63,279 nucleotides of DNA from contig CAJTUY010000005.1 of the NCBI GenBank assembly GCA_910579415.1, positions 1 to 63,279 on the forward strand, in the 5' to 3' direction. Origin of the DNA: an uncultured Clostridia bacterium. GTDB taxonomy: Bacteria; Bacillota; Clostridia; UBA1381. Below the pieces are notes generated by a model. It searched no databases. It saw nothing but the letters and a program-made list of their open reading frames with translations, and was not told the DNA's origin. Below are positions 27,668 to 35,599 of this stretch, one piece after another. Position numbers and translations under genes: made by a program. How positions within the stretch are numbered: position 1 is the stretch's first letter; the number at the start of each line of letters is the position of its first letter.

Positions 27668-29806
27668 ATGAAGGTATACCAGTTAATATATACCTCTGTA
27701 CAGCACAGCCTGTCCGACAGTGAATTGGGGCTTGTAAACCAGTCGGGGCTGAGGGTATTCTCCTGTACGCAGGGACTTACCAGACAAAATGTTGATGAAA
27801 TAATACGTTTTGCAACTTACAGACTTCCGAAAAACAATGAAATTGAATACTCAAAAACACCGTGCGACCCGTCTGTACCCGAGCAGTTCCCCAAAATATT
27901 CAGAACGCTCAGGCTTTCGGACGGTAGATATGCCGCAATGCAGATTTCATATTCAGGGTACAATTTTGAGGGTGAGGAAGGAAATTTGTTCGCTCATGCA
28001 TTTGTCTTTGATGATGTGGACGATGATTTTATGCCCGAAAAGTATTTCGGACATACCGCATACCGAACTCATCTTACCGAAAAGGATTTAAACGGACAGA
28101 TAGTACATTACTTAAAGCCGCTTGACGATATTTTACCGTCTGAAGGTCTTGAAGACAAGGTTATTGATTTTATTGATAAACATCAGACGGAGCTTACGTA
28201 TATTCTTGACAGAGCCGTTAAGCTTTTAACGTCTGATAGTATAAAAAATCTGTGTATTGCATCAAGCGACCATTCACTTACGCAAATGTATCTGTTAGCG
28301 CTTAAATGGCTTTTACCGCGTGATGCGTCGGCAGGTATATCGACATATAATGTTTACCTTCCGTCAGACAAGCAAAATCAGATTGCTTTTCACGGTACTG
28401 TGAAAGGGAGCAATAATATAACGGCACAGGCGGTTGAAGCAAGAAAATCGTGTATTTATATAGATATCGAAAATGCGAAGTTTGAACGCGGAGTACGTTC
28501 AAGACTTCTCGGCTTTACTGTTAAAGAGCTTAGAAAAATATACGAAAGCTACGGCTTTACTACGATTACGCAGGTTATGGACTGGCTTGCAACGCTGGAG
28601 GACACGACGCGTACAGGTATTGCCGGAAAGCTCATACGCTTTAAAAAGTCAGCAGGAAATAAAGCGTTTCGTACCCGCGTAATGGAGCTTTACCCTGCAA
28701 TCGGTGATTTGAATATGTCGGGAGTGCGTTTTGAAATATCAAAGATAATGTTTGATAATCTCGACCTGTTTGAAGATGAAAAAATACAGGTAACCGAAAT
28801 ATATATGGAGCAATGTCTGAACAAAATATGTTCGGGTGAAAATGTGGACATAGGTGACCCGTTCAGTTCAAGCGAGGCGGCAAAGGAACAGTCAGATGCT
28901 GTACTTGCCAATATAGGCAAATATATGGCGGCGGTACGTGACGGCTATGACAATATAAGCGACAAAAATAAACTTATGCTTCTGAGCTTTTTCGGAAATA
29001 TAAAGCATGCTTCCGGTCTTTCGGGCTGGAAAGAGGTCTTTACCGATAAAGAGGATTTAAAGCTGTTTGTGCATATGGCGGCTCAGATGATTATTACCGG
29101 AAGCGGCATGAGCGCATTTACTCCTGCCGACGGATGGTTACAGAGCGACCTTGCGGAGCTTGTTGCGTATTTCGGCGCGTCGACAAAAGACCCGTTTCTT
29201 GTAAAAAGCTGTATAAAATATATTTACAACCATCAGGACGAGGACTGGAAGCAGTACGGAATATCCTTAACCAAGCATACCAAAACAAAGGGAGAGCAGG
29301 AAAAGGATATTGAGAAAATACGCAGAATGCTTTCAAAGGTAGGATATATACCGTATCAGCGTTCAACATATGCAAGCGTAAAAGGCGAGGTTACAGACGA
29401 TGTACGCAATAACAATTCGCCGCTTTTAATTTCGAGGCTTCTTTATGCGGTTTACCGTTGGCAGGGAACTTACGGAAATCAGATTGAAGCGGAAAAGAAC
29501 GCCAAAACAGTAAGGGAGCTGCTTTTGGAAATGCGGAAAACACAGCGGCCGTGCTATGATTTCGTAATACCGAAGCTTGCGCTTGAGATAATAGAATCGC
29601 CGGGTCATTACCATGAAGTGATAATAAATACGGAAACAATGCCGGCAAGCTTCTGGAACTGGTTTTTAATCGGTTATAAACGATGTAAAAAGGATGAGGA
29701 CAAAATGCTCACATATACGCGTGTGTATAATGCGAGTAAAATGAAAATGTCTGCCGTACCGGCAAAGAAAAAAATACGTGAAGCATTTCAAGATGTGGTT
29801 GAATAG
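27668..29806 (+). CDS. GAP1-N2 domain (GTPase-associated protein 1-like) protein
   Basis: A 712-residue cytoplasmic protein. The first ~150 residues match the GAP1-N2 pattern: an opening YQLIYTSVQHSL, then a GLRVFSCTQGLT segment, and the hallmark EGEEGNLFAHAFVFDD near residues 100-115. GAP1 proteins were described in multi-gene, NTP-dependent bacterial conflict systems, usually beside a GTPase. The remaining ~550 residues are helix-rich and unassigned (possible GAP1 middle and C-terminal domains). No signal peptide or membrane helix. The ATG follows GAAGGAAGG. The next gene, 11 bases on, encodes a membrane-anchored charged protein; no TRAFAC GTPase or effector nuclease is adjacent. Function is not known. 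Confidence 0.7.
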   Translation: MKVYQLIYTSVQHSLSDSELGLVNQSGLRVFSCTQGLTRQNVDEIIRFATYRLPKNNEIEYSKTPCDPSVPEQFPKIFRTLRLSDGRYAAMQISYSGYNFEGEEGNLFAHAFVFDDVDDDFMPEKYFGHTAYRTHLTEKDLNGQIVHYLKPLDDILPSEGLEDKVIDFIDKHQTELTYILDRAVKLLTSDSIKNLCIASSDHSLTQMYLLALKWLLPRDASAGISTYNVYLPSDKQNQIAFHGTVKGSNNITAQAVEARKSCIYIDIENAKFERGVRSRLLGFTVKELRKIYESYGFTTITQVMDWLATLEDTTRTGIAGKLIRFKKSAGNKAFRTRVMELYPAIGDLNMSGVRFEISKIMFDNLDLFEDEKIQVTEIYMEQCLNKICSGENVDIGDPFSSSEAAKEQSDAVLANIGKYMAAVRDGYDNISDKNKLMLLSFFGNIKHASGLSGWKEVFTDKEDLKLFVHMAAQMIITGSGMSAFTPADGWLQSDLAELVAYFGASTKDPFLVKSCIKYIYNHQDEDWKQYGISLTKHTKTKGEQEKDIEKIRRMLSKVGYIPYQRSTYASVKGEVTDDVRNNNSPLLISRLLYAVYRWQGTYGNQIEAEKNAKTVRELLLEMRKTQRPCYDFVIPKLALEIIESPGHYHEVIINTETMPASFWNWFLIGYKRCKKDEDKMLTYTRVYNASKMKMSAVPAKKKIREAFQDVVE

Positions 29807-29817
29807 GAGAGATAGAA

Positions 29818-30585
29818 GTGAAGAATTTAAAGAAAAAAATTATGGTATTATTGGCTGCCGGTATTATGGTATTTTCAGTTTCACCGCTTGTGCTTGCGGC
29901 AACGCCTCAGCCTGCCGGAAATATGCCTCAGGACACGACAGCACAGACACAGCAGCAGGGAACAGCTGTACCTGTCGGGGGTATGGCGCAGACAACGGTT
30001 GATACAAGCAAATATCTTACTAAGGGCGGCGCGGCATGCTGGTTTGTGGTTGTGGCGGTTCTTAATATCGCGCTCAGCTTCTGGATTGGAAACCGTTTTT
30101 ATCGTATGTCAAAAAAGGACAATCACATCTCGGCTGAAATCCGCGCTTTAAGACGCGATGTTGAGGATAAGTTTGTCAAGAATATCGGCGGCTTTGCCGA
30201 GCAGGAACTTGATATTGAGAACCTTAACGAAAGCCTTGCAATAAGCGAGGAGGGTATACGTCCGGAGGACAGACAGCCGCATGTAAGCGATTTCAGCGAG
30301 GAGGAAGAAGAACGTTTCCGCCGTTGGGAGGCTGCACAGGCAAGACAGCGCGTTGACAAGACACAAAAAAGCAGCGTTAAGTCTGCCGTACGCGAGGAAT
30401 TGCAGGAGGATTTGGACGACGTAAAGAAAATAAACAGAAAGAACTATCAGCCTAAGCGTACTCAGAATAATGAGTTTGAGGAGGAAGAGGACATAGACGC
30501 AACGAAGGAAATTTCTTTAGGCGGAAATGTAAAATCAAAGGCTAAAGAATTTCTGAGTGATATGTTCCCGTTTAAAGAGGATTGA
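29818..30585 (+). CDS. Membrane-anchored protein with long charged cytoplasmic tail
   Basis: A 255-residue protein I do not recognise. An N-terminal signal-like helix (MKNLKKKIMVLLAAGIMVFS, possible cleavage after VLA) is followed by a short Gln/Thr/Pro-rich outer segment and a strong transmembrane helix (~73-95; AACWFVVVAVLNIALSFWIG). The long C-terminal tail, predicted cytoplasmic, is highly charged, with coiled-coil potential and Glu-rich stretches (SEEEEERFRRWEAAQARQR). GTG start with AGGAGA seven bases upstream. It is 11 bases after the GAP1-N2 gene and closes the operon, so it may tether that protein to the membrane; this is inference from order alone. Confidence 0.75.
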   Translation: MKNLKKKIMVLLAAGIMVFSVSPLVLAATPQPAGNMPQDTTAQTQQQGTAVPVGGMAQTTVDTSKYLTKGGAACWFVVVAVLNIALSFWIGNRFYRMSKKDNHISAEIRALRRDVEDKFVKNIGGFAEQELDIENLNESLAISEEGIRPEDRQPHVSDFSEEEEERFRRWEAAQARQRVDKTQKSSVKSAVREELQEDLDDVKKINRKNYQPKRTQNNEFEEEEDIDATKEISLGGNVKSKAKEFLSDMFPFKED

Positions 30586-30588
30586 TTT

Positions 30589-30617
30589 AATAAGGCTGTT
30601 ATTATAACAGCCTTATT
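30589..30617 (+). terminator. Probable terminator after the GAP1-N2 operon
   Basis: Near-perfect inverted repeat AATAAGGCTGTTAT / ATAACAGCCTTATT (30589-30602, 30604-30617) just after the stop codon. There is no strong T-run, so termination may be partial before rarA. Confidence 0.6.
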
Positions 30618-30638
30618 ATAATTTAAGGTGAGGTGAAA

Positions 30639-31958
30639 ATGATGGAGCAAATCAGTATGCTTGACGACAGAGGCAAAAGCGCCCCTTTGGCGAGCCGTCT
30701 GCGTCCTGAAACGCTTGATGAATATGTAGGACAAAAACATCTGGTGGGTAAGGGTAAAATCCTGCGTCAGCTTATTGAAAGCGACAATATTTCATCTATG
30801 ATATTCTGGGGTCCTCCGGGAGTGGGAAAGACCACGCTTGCTCGTATTATAGCAAAGCAGACTAAGGCGGATTTTGTGGAAATGAGCGCGGTGACTTCAG
30901 GAGTTAAGGAAGTAAAGGAAATAATGAATAATGCCGAGCAGGCGCGAATAATGGGTATACGTACGCTTCTTTTTACCGATGAGATACACCGTTTTAACAA
31001 GGCACAGCAGGATGCATTTTTGCCGTATGTGGAAAAAGGAAGTATTATACTTGTCGGCGCTACTACGGAAAATCCATCGTTCGAGCTTAATTCAGCTCTG
31101 CTGTCGAGGTGTAAGGTTTTTATTCTGAAGGCGCTGGAGGAGTCTGACCTCATGGAAATGCTTCACCGCGCAATTACCGATACTAAGGGTTTCGGCGATA
31201 TGAATATTGCGATAACCGATGAACAGTTAAGTATAATTGCGCGTTTTGCCAACGGCGATGCGCGTACTGCGCTGAATACGCTTGAAATGGCGGTGCTTAA
31301 TGGTAAGGTTAATGCCGATGCGTCTGTTACGGTTGATGATGAAACACTTGCCCAGTGCATGAACAGACGTTCGCTGCTGTATGACAAAAGCGGTGAGGAA
31401 CATTATAATCTGATTTCTGCGCTGCATAAATCAATGCGAAACAGTGACCCCGATGCGGCGGTATACTGGACACAGCGTATGCTGTACGGCGGCGAGGACC
31501 CGTTGTATATTGCAAGAAGACTTGTACGATTTGCGAGCGAGGATATAGGTATGGCGGACAGCGGCGCCTTGCAGGTGGCAGTATCGGTATATCAGGCATG
31601 TCATTTTCTCGGTATGCCCGAATGTGACGTGCATCTCACTCATGCGGCGGTTTATCTGTCAATGGCGCCAAAATCAAATGCGGTGTATAAGGCATGTGAG
31701 GAATGTAAAAGAGATATTAAGGAAATGCCTGCCGAGCCTGTGCCGCTTCAGATACGCAATGCGCCTACAAAGCTTATGAAGGACCTTGACTACGGCAAGG
31801 GATATATCTACGCGCATGATACAGAGGAAAAGCTTAGTAAAATGAAATGCCTTCCCGATACGCTTGCGGATAAAAGCTATTATCGTCCGGGTGAGCAGGG
31901 CAGGGAAAAGGCAGTAAAGGAACGGCTTGAACGTATTATGGAATGGAAGAAATCTTAA
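30639..31958 (+). CDS. rarA: Replication-associated recombination AAA+ ATPase RarA (MgsA)
   Basis: A 439-residue clamp-loader-like ATPase acting at stalled replication forks. Walker A is GPPGVGKTT (~50-58), Walker B LLFTDEIHRFNKAQQD, sensor 1 GATTENPSFELNSALLSRC with the arginine-finger Arg. The C-terminal MgsA domain (~250-430; YDKSGEEHYNLISALHKSMRNSDPDAA and GMPECDVHLTHAAVYLSMAPKSNA) is characteristic. Start at 30639 is chosen from several in-frame starts because AAGGTGAGG lies five bases upstream; GTG 30633 and ATG 30642 are alternatives. The acetyltransferase gene follows 12 bases later. Confidence 0.93.
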   Translation: MMEQISMLDDRGKSAPLASRLRPETLDEYVGQKHLVGKGKILRQLIESDNISSMIFWGPPGVGKTTLARIIAKQTKADFVEMSAVTSGVKEVKEIMNNAEQARIMGIRTLLFTDEIHRFNKAQQDAFLPYVEKGSIILVGATTENPSFELNSALLSRCKVFILKALEESDLMEMLHRAITDTKGFGDMNIAITDEQLSIIARFANGDARTALNTLEMAVLNGKVNADASVTVDDETLAQCMNRRSLLYDKSGEEHYNLISALHKSMRNSDPDAAVYWTQRMLYGGEDPLYIARRLVRFASEDIGMADSGALQVAVSVYQACHFLGMPECDVHLTHAAVYLSMAPKSNAVYKACEECKRDIKEMPAEPVPLQIRNAPTKLMKDLDYGKGYIYAHDTEEKLSKMKCLPDTLADKSYYRPGEQGREKAVKERLERIMEWKKS

Positions 31959-31970
31959 ACGGAGTACATT

Positions 31971-32459
31971 ATGAGTATAGAGATTAAACAGTTTACGGAG
32001 AATGATATTGAAGCGGCAAATGCAATCTGGAATGAGGTAGTCAGTGACGGAATTGCATTTCCCCAGATTGAGGAGCTTGATGAAAAATCGGGTATTGAAT
32101 TTTTTAAATCGCAGTCCTTTACGGGTGTTGCGTATGATGAAAACGGCGAAGCGGTCGGTCTGTACATACTGCACCCGAACAATGTCGGCAGATGCGGTCA
32201 TATATGCAATGCAAGTTATGCGGTAAAGAGCGGAAAACGCGGACAGCATATAGGTGAAATACTCGTTAAACATTGCATTGAAAAGGCAAAGGAAGCAGGC
32301 TTTGGTGTTTTGCAGTTTAACGCGGTTGTCGCAACAAATATAGCGGCATTGAAGCTGTACAAGAAACTCGGTTTTACACAACTTGGCACAATACCTCACG
32401 GCTTTTTGATGAAGGACGGGCATTATGAGGACATTATTCCTCATTATTATGTCTTGTAA
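31971..32459 (+). CDS. GNAT-family N-acetyltransferase
   Basis: A 162-residue acetyl-CoA-dependent acetyltransferase. The core motif A region is NASYAVKSGKRGQHIGEILVKHCIEKAKEAGF (~77-110), with R/Q-x-x-G-x-G/A type loop GKRGQHIGE, and motif B NIAALKLYKKLGFTQLGTIPHG (~125-146) is typical of small phosphinothricin- or toxin-modifying-like members. Substrate unknown. The ATG follows CGGAG and the gene is 12 bases after rarA, so it is probably cotranscribed with it. A hairpin at 32472-32487 follows. Confidence 0.85.
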   Translation: MSIEIKQFTENDIEAANAIWNEVVSDGIAFPQIEELDEKSGIEFFKSQSFTGVAYDENGEAVGLYILHPNNVGRCGHICNASYAVKSGKRGQHIGEILVKHCIEKAKEAGFGVLQFNAVVATNIAALKLYKKLGFTQLGTIPHGFLMKDGHYEDIIPHYYVL

Positions 32460-32757
32460 AAAAGGCTAAAAGCTGTCCGAAGACAGCCCTTTCCATGTGT
32501 AGAATTATGTGACAATAAAACGGAGTGCATTGCGCATAAAAAATGCGCTGCCGAAGCAACGCATAAAAATGCGAGGCTTAGGCAATCGCTAAATAAATCC
32601 TAAATGACATCTCAAAACTCGTATGCATTATAAAAAGCCTGCATTTTTTGACACAAAAAAGCATGCGAACTTTAAGATTTTTAAGATTTATTTAGCAAAT
32701 ATATAATATCATGTTTTTGGTAATTTGTCAATGATATATTCAGAAAGGAAAACTGCA
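32460..32757. other. Structured ~300-bp spacer with four hairpins
   Basis: No ORF. In order: a terminator-like hairpin GCTGTC/GACAGC (32472-32487); hairpin GCGCAT/ATGCGC (32532-32548); a similar hairpin CGCAT/ATGCG (32560-32573); and a long imperfect palindrome 32588-32696. The middle hairpins share GCATAAAAATGCG-like sequence with each other and with 8552-8570. Could be a degenerate repeat element or a structured RNA. Confidence 0.45.
32588..32696. repeat. Long imperfect inverted repeat (~109 bp)
   Basis: Outer arms GCTAAATAAATC (32588-32599) and GATTTATTTAGC (32685-32696) are perfectly complementary, and pairing continues inward with mismatches (TAAA, then AACTCGTATGC opposite GCATGCGAACTT). 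The size and terminal arms resemble a MITE or a folded non-coding RNA. No flanking target duplication was identified. Confidence 0.5.
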
Positions 32758-33738
32758 ATGGACAAAAAGTTTATTACAGGAAAAACGTGTCTTGTTACAG
32801 GCGGCGGCGGTTCAATAGGCAGTATGCTTGTACGCCGGCTTGCCGCGCTCGGCGCAGATACAATCGTAATCGCCGACATAAATGAAAACGGCGCTTATGA
32901 CGTAAAATGCGATATAGGCGATACGGTACGCGTGGAAATTGCTTCTGTCCGCGATAGTAACCGTATGGAAAGTATTTTCTGTAAATACCGTCCTGAGCTG
33001 GTATTTCATGCGGCGGCGCATAAGCACGTACCGTTCATGGAGCAAAATCCTGAAGAGGCAGTCAAAAACAATATTCGCGGTACGGAGATTACCGCAGAGC
33101 TTGCAGGGAAATACGGTGCGTCGCATTTTGTCCTGATTTCCACCGATAAAGCGGTAGAGCCGATAAGTATTATGGGAGCGAGTAAGCGTATATGTGAAAT
33201 GCTTGTGTATGAAAGGTCACTGACATCAAAGGGTACAAGGTTTTTTACAGTAAGGTTCGGTAATGTTGTAAATTCAAACGGTTCTGTTATACCGCTGTTC
33301 AGAAAACAGCTTGAAAAAGGTGTTCTTACCGTAACCGACCCGAAGGTTACGCGTTATTTTATGTCGGTATCCGAAGCGGTATCTCTTGTCATAAACGCGC
33401 TTGCTATTGCCGAAGGCGGCGAAATATTCGTTGCTGATATGGGCGGCAGCAGAAGTATACTTGAAATTGCGGAACATGTAATACGCGAGGGCGGCAGGAA
33501 GCCGTACAGTGATGTGAAAATTCAGTTTACAGGGTTAAGACAGGGGGACAAGCTCTCCGAAAAACTGTTTTATGATTTTGAACAGGCAGAAAAAACCCGA
33601 ACTAATAAGCTTTTCCGAGTGCAGGGAAGCAGTATTGAAGGCTTGCAGGAAATGATAGCTGAGCTTTATGGTCTTGCTGAAAATGCTGACAGAACAGGAA
33701 TAAGAAAAAAGATATTTGAAATTAACCGGAGGTTTTAA
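32758..33738 (+). CDS. CapD/FlaA1-type nucleotide-sugar epimerase/dehydratase (soluble)
   Basis: A 326-residue enzyme of the extended SDR superfamily that modifies NDP-sugars for surface polysaccharide or glycan synthesis. The N-terminal NAD(P) loop is GGGGSIGS (~15-22). The active-site region shows LISTDKAVEP and IMGASKRICE, where Met stands in for the usual SDR Tyr while the Lys is kept, a hallmark of the FlaA1/CapD/WbpM group. The domain is short (no N-terminal membrane region), as in FlaA1. Start at 32758 is chosen because AGAAAGGAA lies nine bases upstream; the frame is open further 5'. Its stop overlaps the next start (TAATG). Confidence 0.87.
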   Translation: MDKKFITGKTCLVTGGGGSIGSMLVRRLAALGADTIVIADINENGAYDVKCDIGDTVRVEIASVRDSNRMESIFCKYRPELVFHAAAHKHVPFMEQNPEEAVKNNIRGTEITAELAGKYGASHFVLISTDKAVEPISIMGASKRICEMLVYERSLTSKGTRFFTVRFGNVVNSNGSVIPLFRKQLEKGVLTVTDPKVTRYFMSVSEAVSLVINALAIAEGGEIFVADMGGSRSILEIAEHVIREGGRKPYSDVKIQFTGLRQGDKLSEKLFYDFEQAEKTRTNKLFRVQGSSIEGLQEMIAELYGLAENADRTGIRKKIFEINRRF

Positions 33739-34193
33739 TGGATATACATGAAGTTTTACAGATTACGGGGCAATACCTGTATATGGCGGGAGTTGCGGTA
33801 AAAAACGGAGCAATATGGCTATGGAACGCATTTTATGCGTGGTACATAAAGCTTCCGCTTCCGACGTCAATTAAGCTGTTCAGCAATGATATGCTGAACA
33901 GGTATCTGTTTTTCGGATTATCGCTGTTTTTGCTTATAATGAATATACGAGCCTTTGTAATGTTCGGAAGCGACAAATCAAAAGCGAAGCGCAGACAGAA
34001 GCGTGTGCGTGAAAGCAAGCTTTTCCGCGCGTGTTTCTTCGGCGGCGCAATCGGCGGAATGATTGGCATACATGTATTTAATCATAAGACACAGAAAAAG
34101 CGTTTTTCAGTCGGTATACCGATACTTTTCGTTATTCAGCTTGTAATTAACAGCTTTGTGCTGGGCTTTCTTGCATTCTGGACATTTTTCTAA
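33738..34193 (+). CDS. DUF1294 family membrane protein
   Basis: A 151-residue integral membrane protein. The C-terminal part has the DUF1294 pattern: GGAIGGMIGIHVFNHKTQKKRF (glycine-rich helix then HKT.K..F) followed by a final hydrophobic helix. Two hydrophobic segments precede it (residues ~15-32 and ~50-72), the first of them an extra N-terminal segment compared with the ~90-residue core family. Function unknown for the family. It overlaps the upstream sugar-enzyme gene by one base (TAATG), so the two are translated together. Confidence 0.8.
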   Translation: MDIHEVLQITGQYLYMAGVAVKNGAIWLWNAFYAWYIKLPLPTSIKLFSNDMLNRYLFFGLSLFLLIMNIRAFVMFGSDKSKAKRRQKRVRESKLFRACFFGGAIGGMIGIHVFNHKTQKKRFSVGIPILFVIQLVINSFVLGFLAFWTFF

Positions 34194-34220
34194 AAAGGTA
34201 TGGAAATTTGTATAAGTCTG

Positions 34221-34229
34221 TGATATAAT
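34221..34229 (+). promoter_or_regulatory. Extended -10 promoter of eutS-eutP
   Basis: TGATATAAT at 34221-34229 (TGN plus perfect TATAAT), with no good -35 hexamer; 37 bases before the eutS start. Confidence 0.6.
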
Positions 34230-34266
34230 AATATAAATACGAAGTATTCAGGAAGGTGTTACGGAA

Positions 34267-34644
34267 ATGGAATTAAAGGATATTCTGTCCGCTGACGATA
34301 AATTGAGAATCATTCAGGAGCTTGTGCCGGGTAAGCAAATTACGCTTGCTCATGTTATCGCGAGTCCCGACCCTGTTTTATACACGAAGCTGGGACTTAA
34401 TCCCGAAATTGATTTCGGTAAAAGCGCGATTGGCATACTTACGGTAAGTCCTGCCGAAACTGCGATAATAGCCGCAGATATTGCTACAAAAACGTCAAAT
34501 GTGGATTTAAGCTTTGTTGACCGCTTCAGCGGTACACTGATAATTACGGGAATGGTGGCAGATGTGGAAACCTCGCTGCGCTCGATTATAGATTATACGC
34601 GCGACAGGCTCGGGTTTACTGTCTGCGAAGTGACAAAAACGTGA
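34267..34644 (+). CDS. eutS: Bacterial microcompartment shell protein EutS/PduU-like
   Basis: A 125-residue BMC-domain protein. The sequence IQELVPGKQITLAHVIASPDP, the KSAIGILTVSPAETAIIAADIATK core and FVDRFSGTLIITGMVADVE closely follow EutS/PduU, which are circularly permuted, hexamer-forming shell proteins of ethanolamine and propanediol microcompartments. The length is typical. ATG preceded by AGGAAGG. It overlaps eutP by four bases. No other shell protein, enzyme, or reactivase gene of a microcompartment lies within the window, which is unusual for a structural shell component. Confidence 0.92.
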   Translation: MELKDILSADDKLRIIQELVPGKQITLAHVIASPDPVLYTKLGLNPEIDFGKSAIGILTVSPAETAIIAADIATKTSNVDLSFVDRFSGTLIITGMVADVETSLRSIIDYTRDRLGFTVCEVTKT

Positions 34645-35093
34645 AAAAAATAATACTGGTAGGTCGGAGCGAGTGCGGAAAAACAACGCTTACTCAGGCT
34701 TTAAAGGGTGAAAAAATACATTATCATAAAACACAGTATGTAAATCGGTTTGACGTTATAATTGATACTCCCGGCGAATACATACAGACGAAAAACTTGG
34801 GTAACGCGCTTGCAATGTATACCTTTGAAGCCGATGTTGTCGGACTTTTAATAAGCGCGCTTGAGCCGTATTCGTTATATCCGCCGTGTGTAACTCCCGT
34901 ATGCAACAGACCTGTTATCGGTATCGTCACACAGACTGAACGCGAGGGCGCGGACGCAGACAGGGCGGAAAGGTGGCTTCGTCTGGCAGGATGTGAAACG
35001 GTGTTCAGAGTGGATTCAAAAACGGGTGAGGGCGTATGGAAAATAGTTGAATATCTTCGTGAGGACGGCGACGTTATGCCTTGGGAGGAGTAA
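34641..35093 (+). CDS. eutP: EutP/PduV-family P-loop protein
   Basis: A 150-residue Ras-like P-loop NTPase. The P-loop is GRSECGKTT (residues 8-16), followed by DTPGEYIQ (switch II-like) and the base-recognition-like segment GIVTQTERE in place of NKxD. EutP of Salmonella has been reported as an acetate kinase and PduV associates with microcompartments. GTG start at 34641 overlapping the eutS stop (GTGA), so both are made in a coupled way. Its partner eutS is the only microcompartment gene seen here. It is not preceded by any ethanolamine or propanediol enzyme gene. Confidence 0.9.
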   Translation: MKKIILVGRSECGKTTLTQALKGEKIHYHKTQYVNRFDVIIDTPGEYIQTKNLGNALAMYTFEADVVGLLISALEPYSLYPPCVTPVCNRPVIGIVTQTEREGADADRAERWLRLAGCETVFRVDSKTGEGVWKIVEYLREDGDVMPWEE

Positions 35094-35098
35094 AAATG

Positions 35099-35123
35099 AA
35101 GGCGGCATAAAGCCGCTTTTTTT
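35099..35123 (+). terminator. Terminator between eutP and the convergent XRE gene
   Basis: Stem GCGGC / GCCGC (35102-35106, 35112-35116) flanked by A's and followed by TTTTTTTG. It lies between converging stop codons and may serve eutP and, less strongly, the XRE gene. Confidence 0.75.
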
Positions 35124-35124
35124 G

Positions 35125-35367
35125 TTACTTTATTTCCTGTTCGAGATTATTAAAAATTTCATCGGAAAAAAATTCGCCCATTGTTATTTCAAAAGCGTCG
35201 CATATTTTTTTTAATATAATAATTCCTGCATCATTGCGGTTTCCGTCCATAAGACTGTAAATACTGGACGGGGTAATGCCTGCAATATTTGCAAGTGCGT
35301 TATATTTTATATTTTTTTCTTTGCACAGGCTGTCAATTCTTATAACAACAGCTTCTTTTATCTGCAT
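35125..35367 (-). CDS. Small XRE-family helix-turn-helix regulator
   Basis: An 80-residue Cro/CI-type DNA-binding protein. The helix-turn-helix is visible in NIKYNALANIAGITPSSIYSLMDGNRNDAGIIILKKICDAFEITMGEFF (~19-66), the last part being the typical C-terminal helix pair of the XRE fold. No extra domain. The start follows AGGAG on the minus strand by nine bases. It is divergent from the large GLUG/Ig gene; the 232-bp gap holds a perfect palindrome and two promoters, so it may repress itself and that gene. Orientation is opposite to eutP, whose stop it faces. Confidence 0.85.
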   Translation of the reverse strand: MQIKEAVVIRIDSLCKEKNIKYNALANIAGITPSSIYSLMDGNRNDAGIIILKKICDAFEITMGEFFSDEIFNNLEQEIK

Positions 35368-35412
35368 ATTTTATCAACTCCTATGAAAATATTTTAACAA
35401 AGTTATCTTTTT

Positions 35413-35477
35413 TGCGTATACGCACTTGCGTATTTGCATATTGTGTGATATAATATACGCAGATGAGTATATTATAT
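35413..35477. promoter_or_regulatory. Operator/promoter region with palindrome and inverted repeat
   Basis: Perfect 12-bp palindrome TGCGTATACGCA (35413-35424), further copies of the half-site at 35427-35433 (TGCGTAT) and 35455-35461 (ATACGCA), and a perfect 11-bp inverted repeat ATATAATATAC / GTATATTATAT (35448-35458, 35467-35477). A plus-strand promoter overlaps these: TTGCGT (35426-35431), 17-bp spacer, TATAAT (35449-35454) with extended TGA. This fits binding by the adjacent XRE protein. Confidence 0.5.
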
Positions 35478-35513
35478 GCTTTGCAAAATCTTAAAAAGCT
35501 GATAAAAACAGTA

Positions 35514-35542
35514 TTGACAACAATTTTCGGTTAGTATATAAT
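35514..35542 (+). promoter_or_regulatory. Consensus promoter of the 1861-residue surface protein
   Basis: TTGACA (35514-35519), 17-bp spacer, TATAAT (35537-35542), 58 bases before the start codon. Confidence 0.85.
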
Positions 35543-35599
35543 ATAGATAAGAATGGAAAATTAGACAAATTTTTAAAACGATAAAAGGGGGAATATTGC

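Noticed and set aside
31674..32444. 256-codon minus-strand open frame opposite rarA and the GNAT gene
   Set aside because: Shadow frame of two well-supported genes; no recognisable domain.
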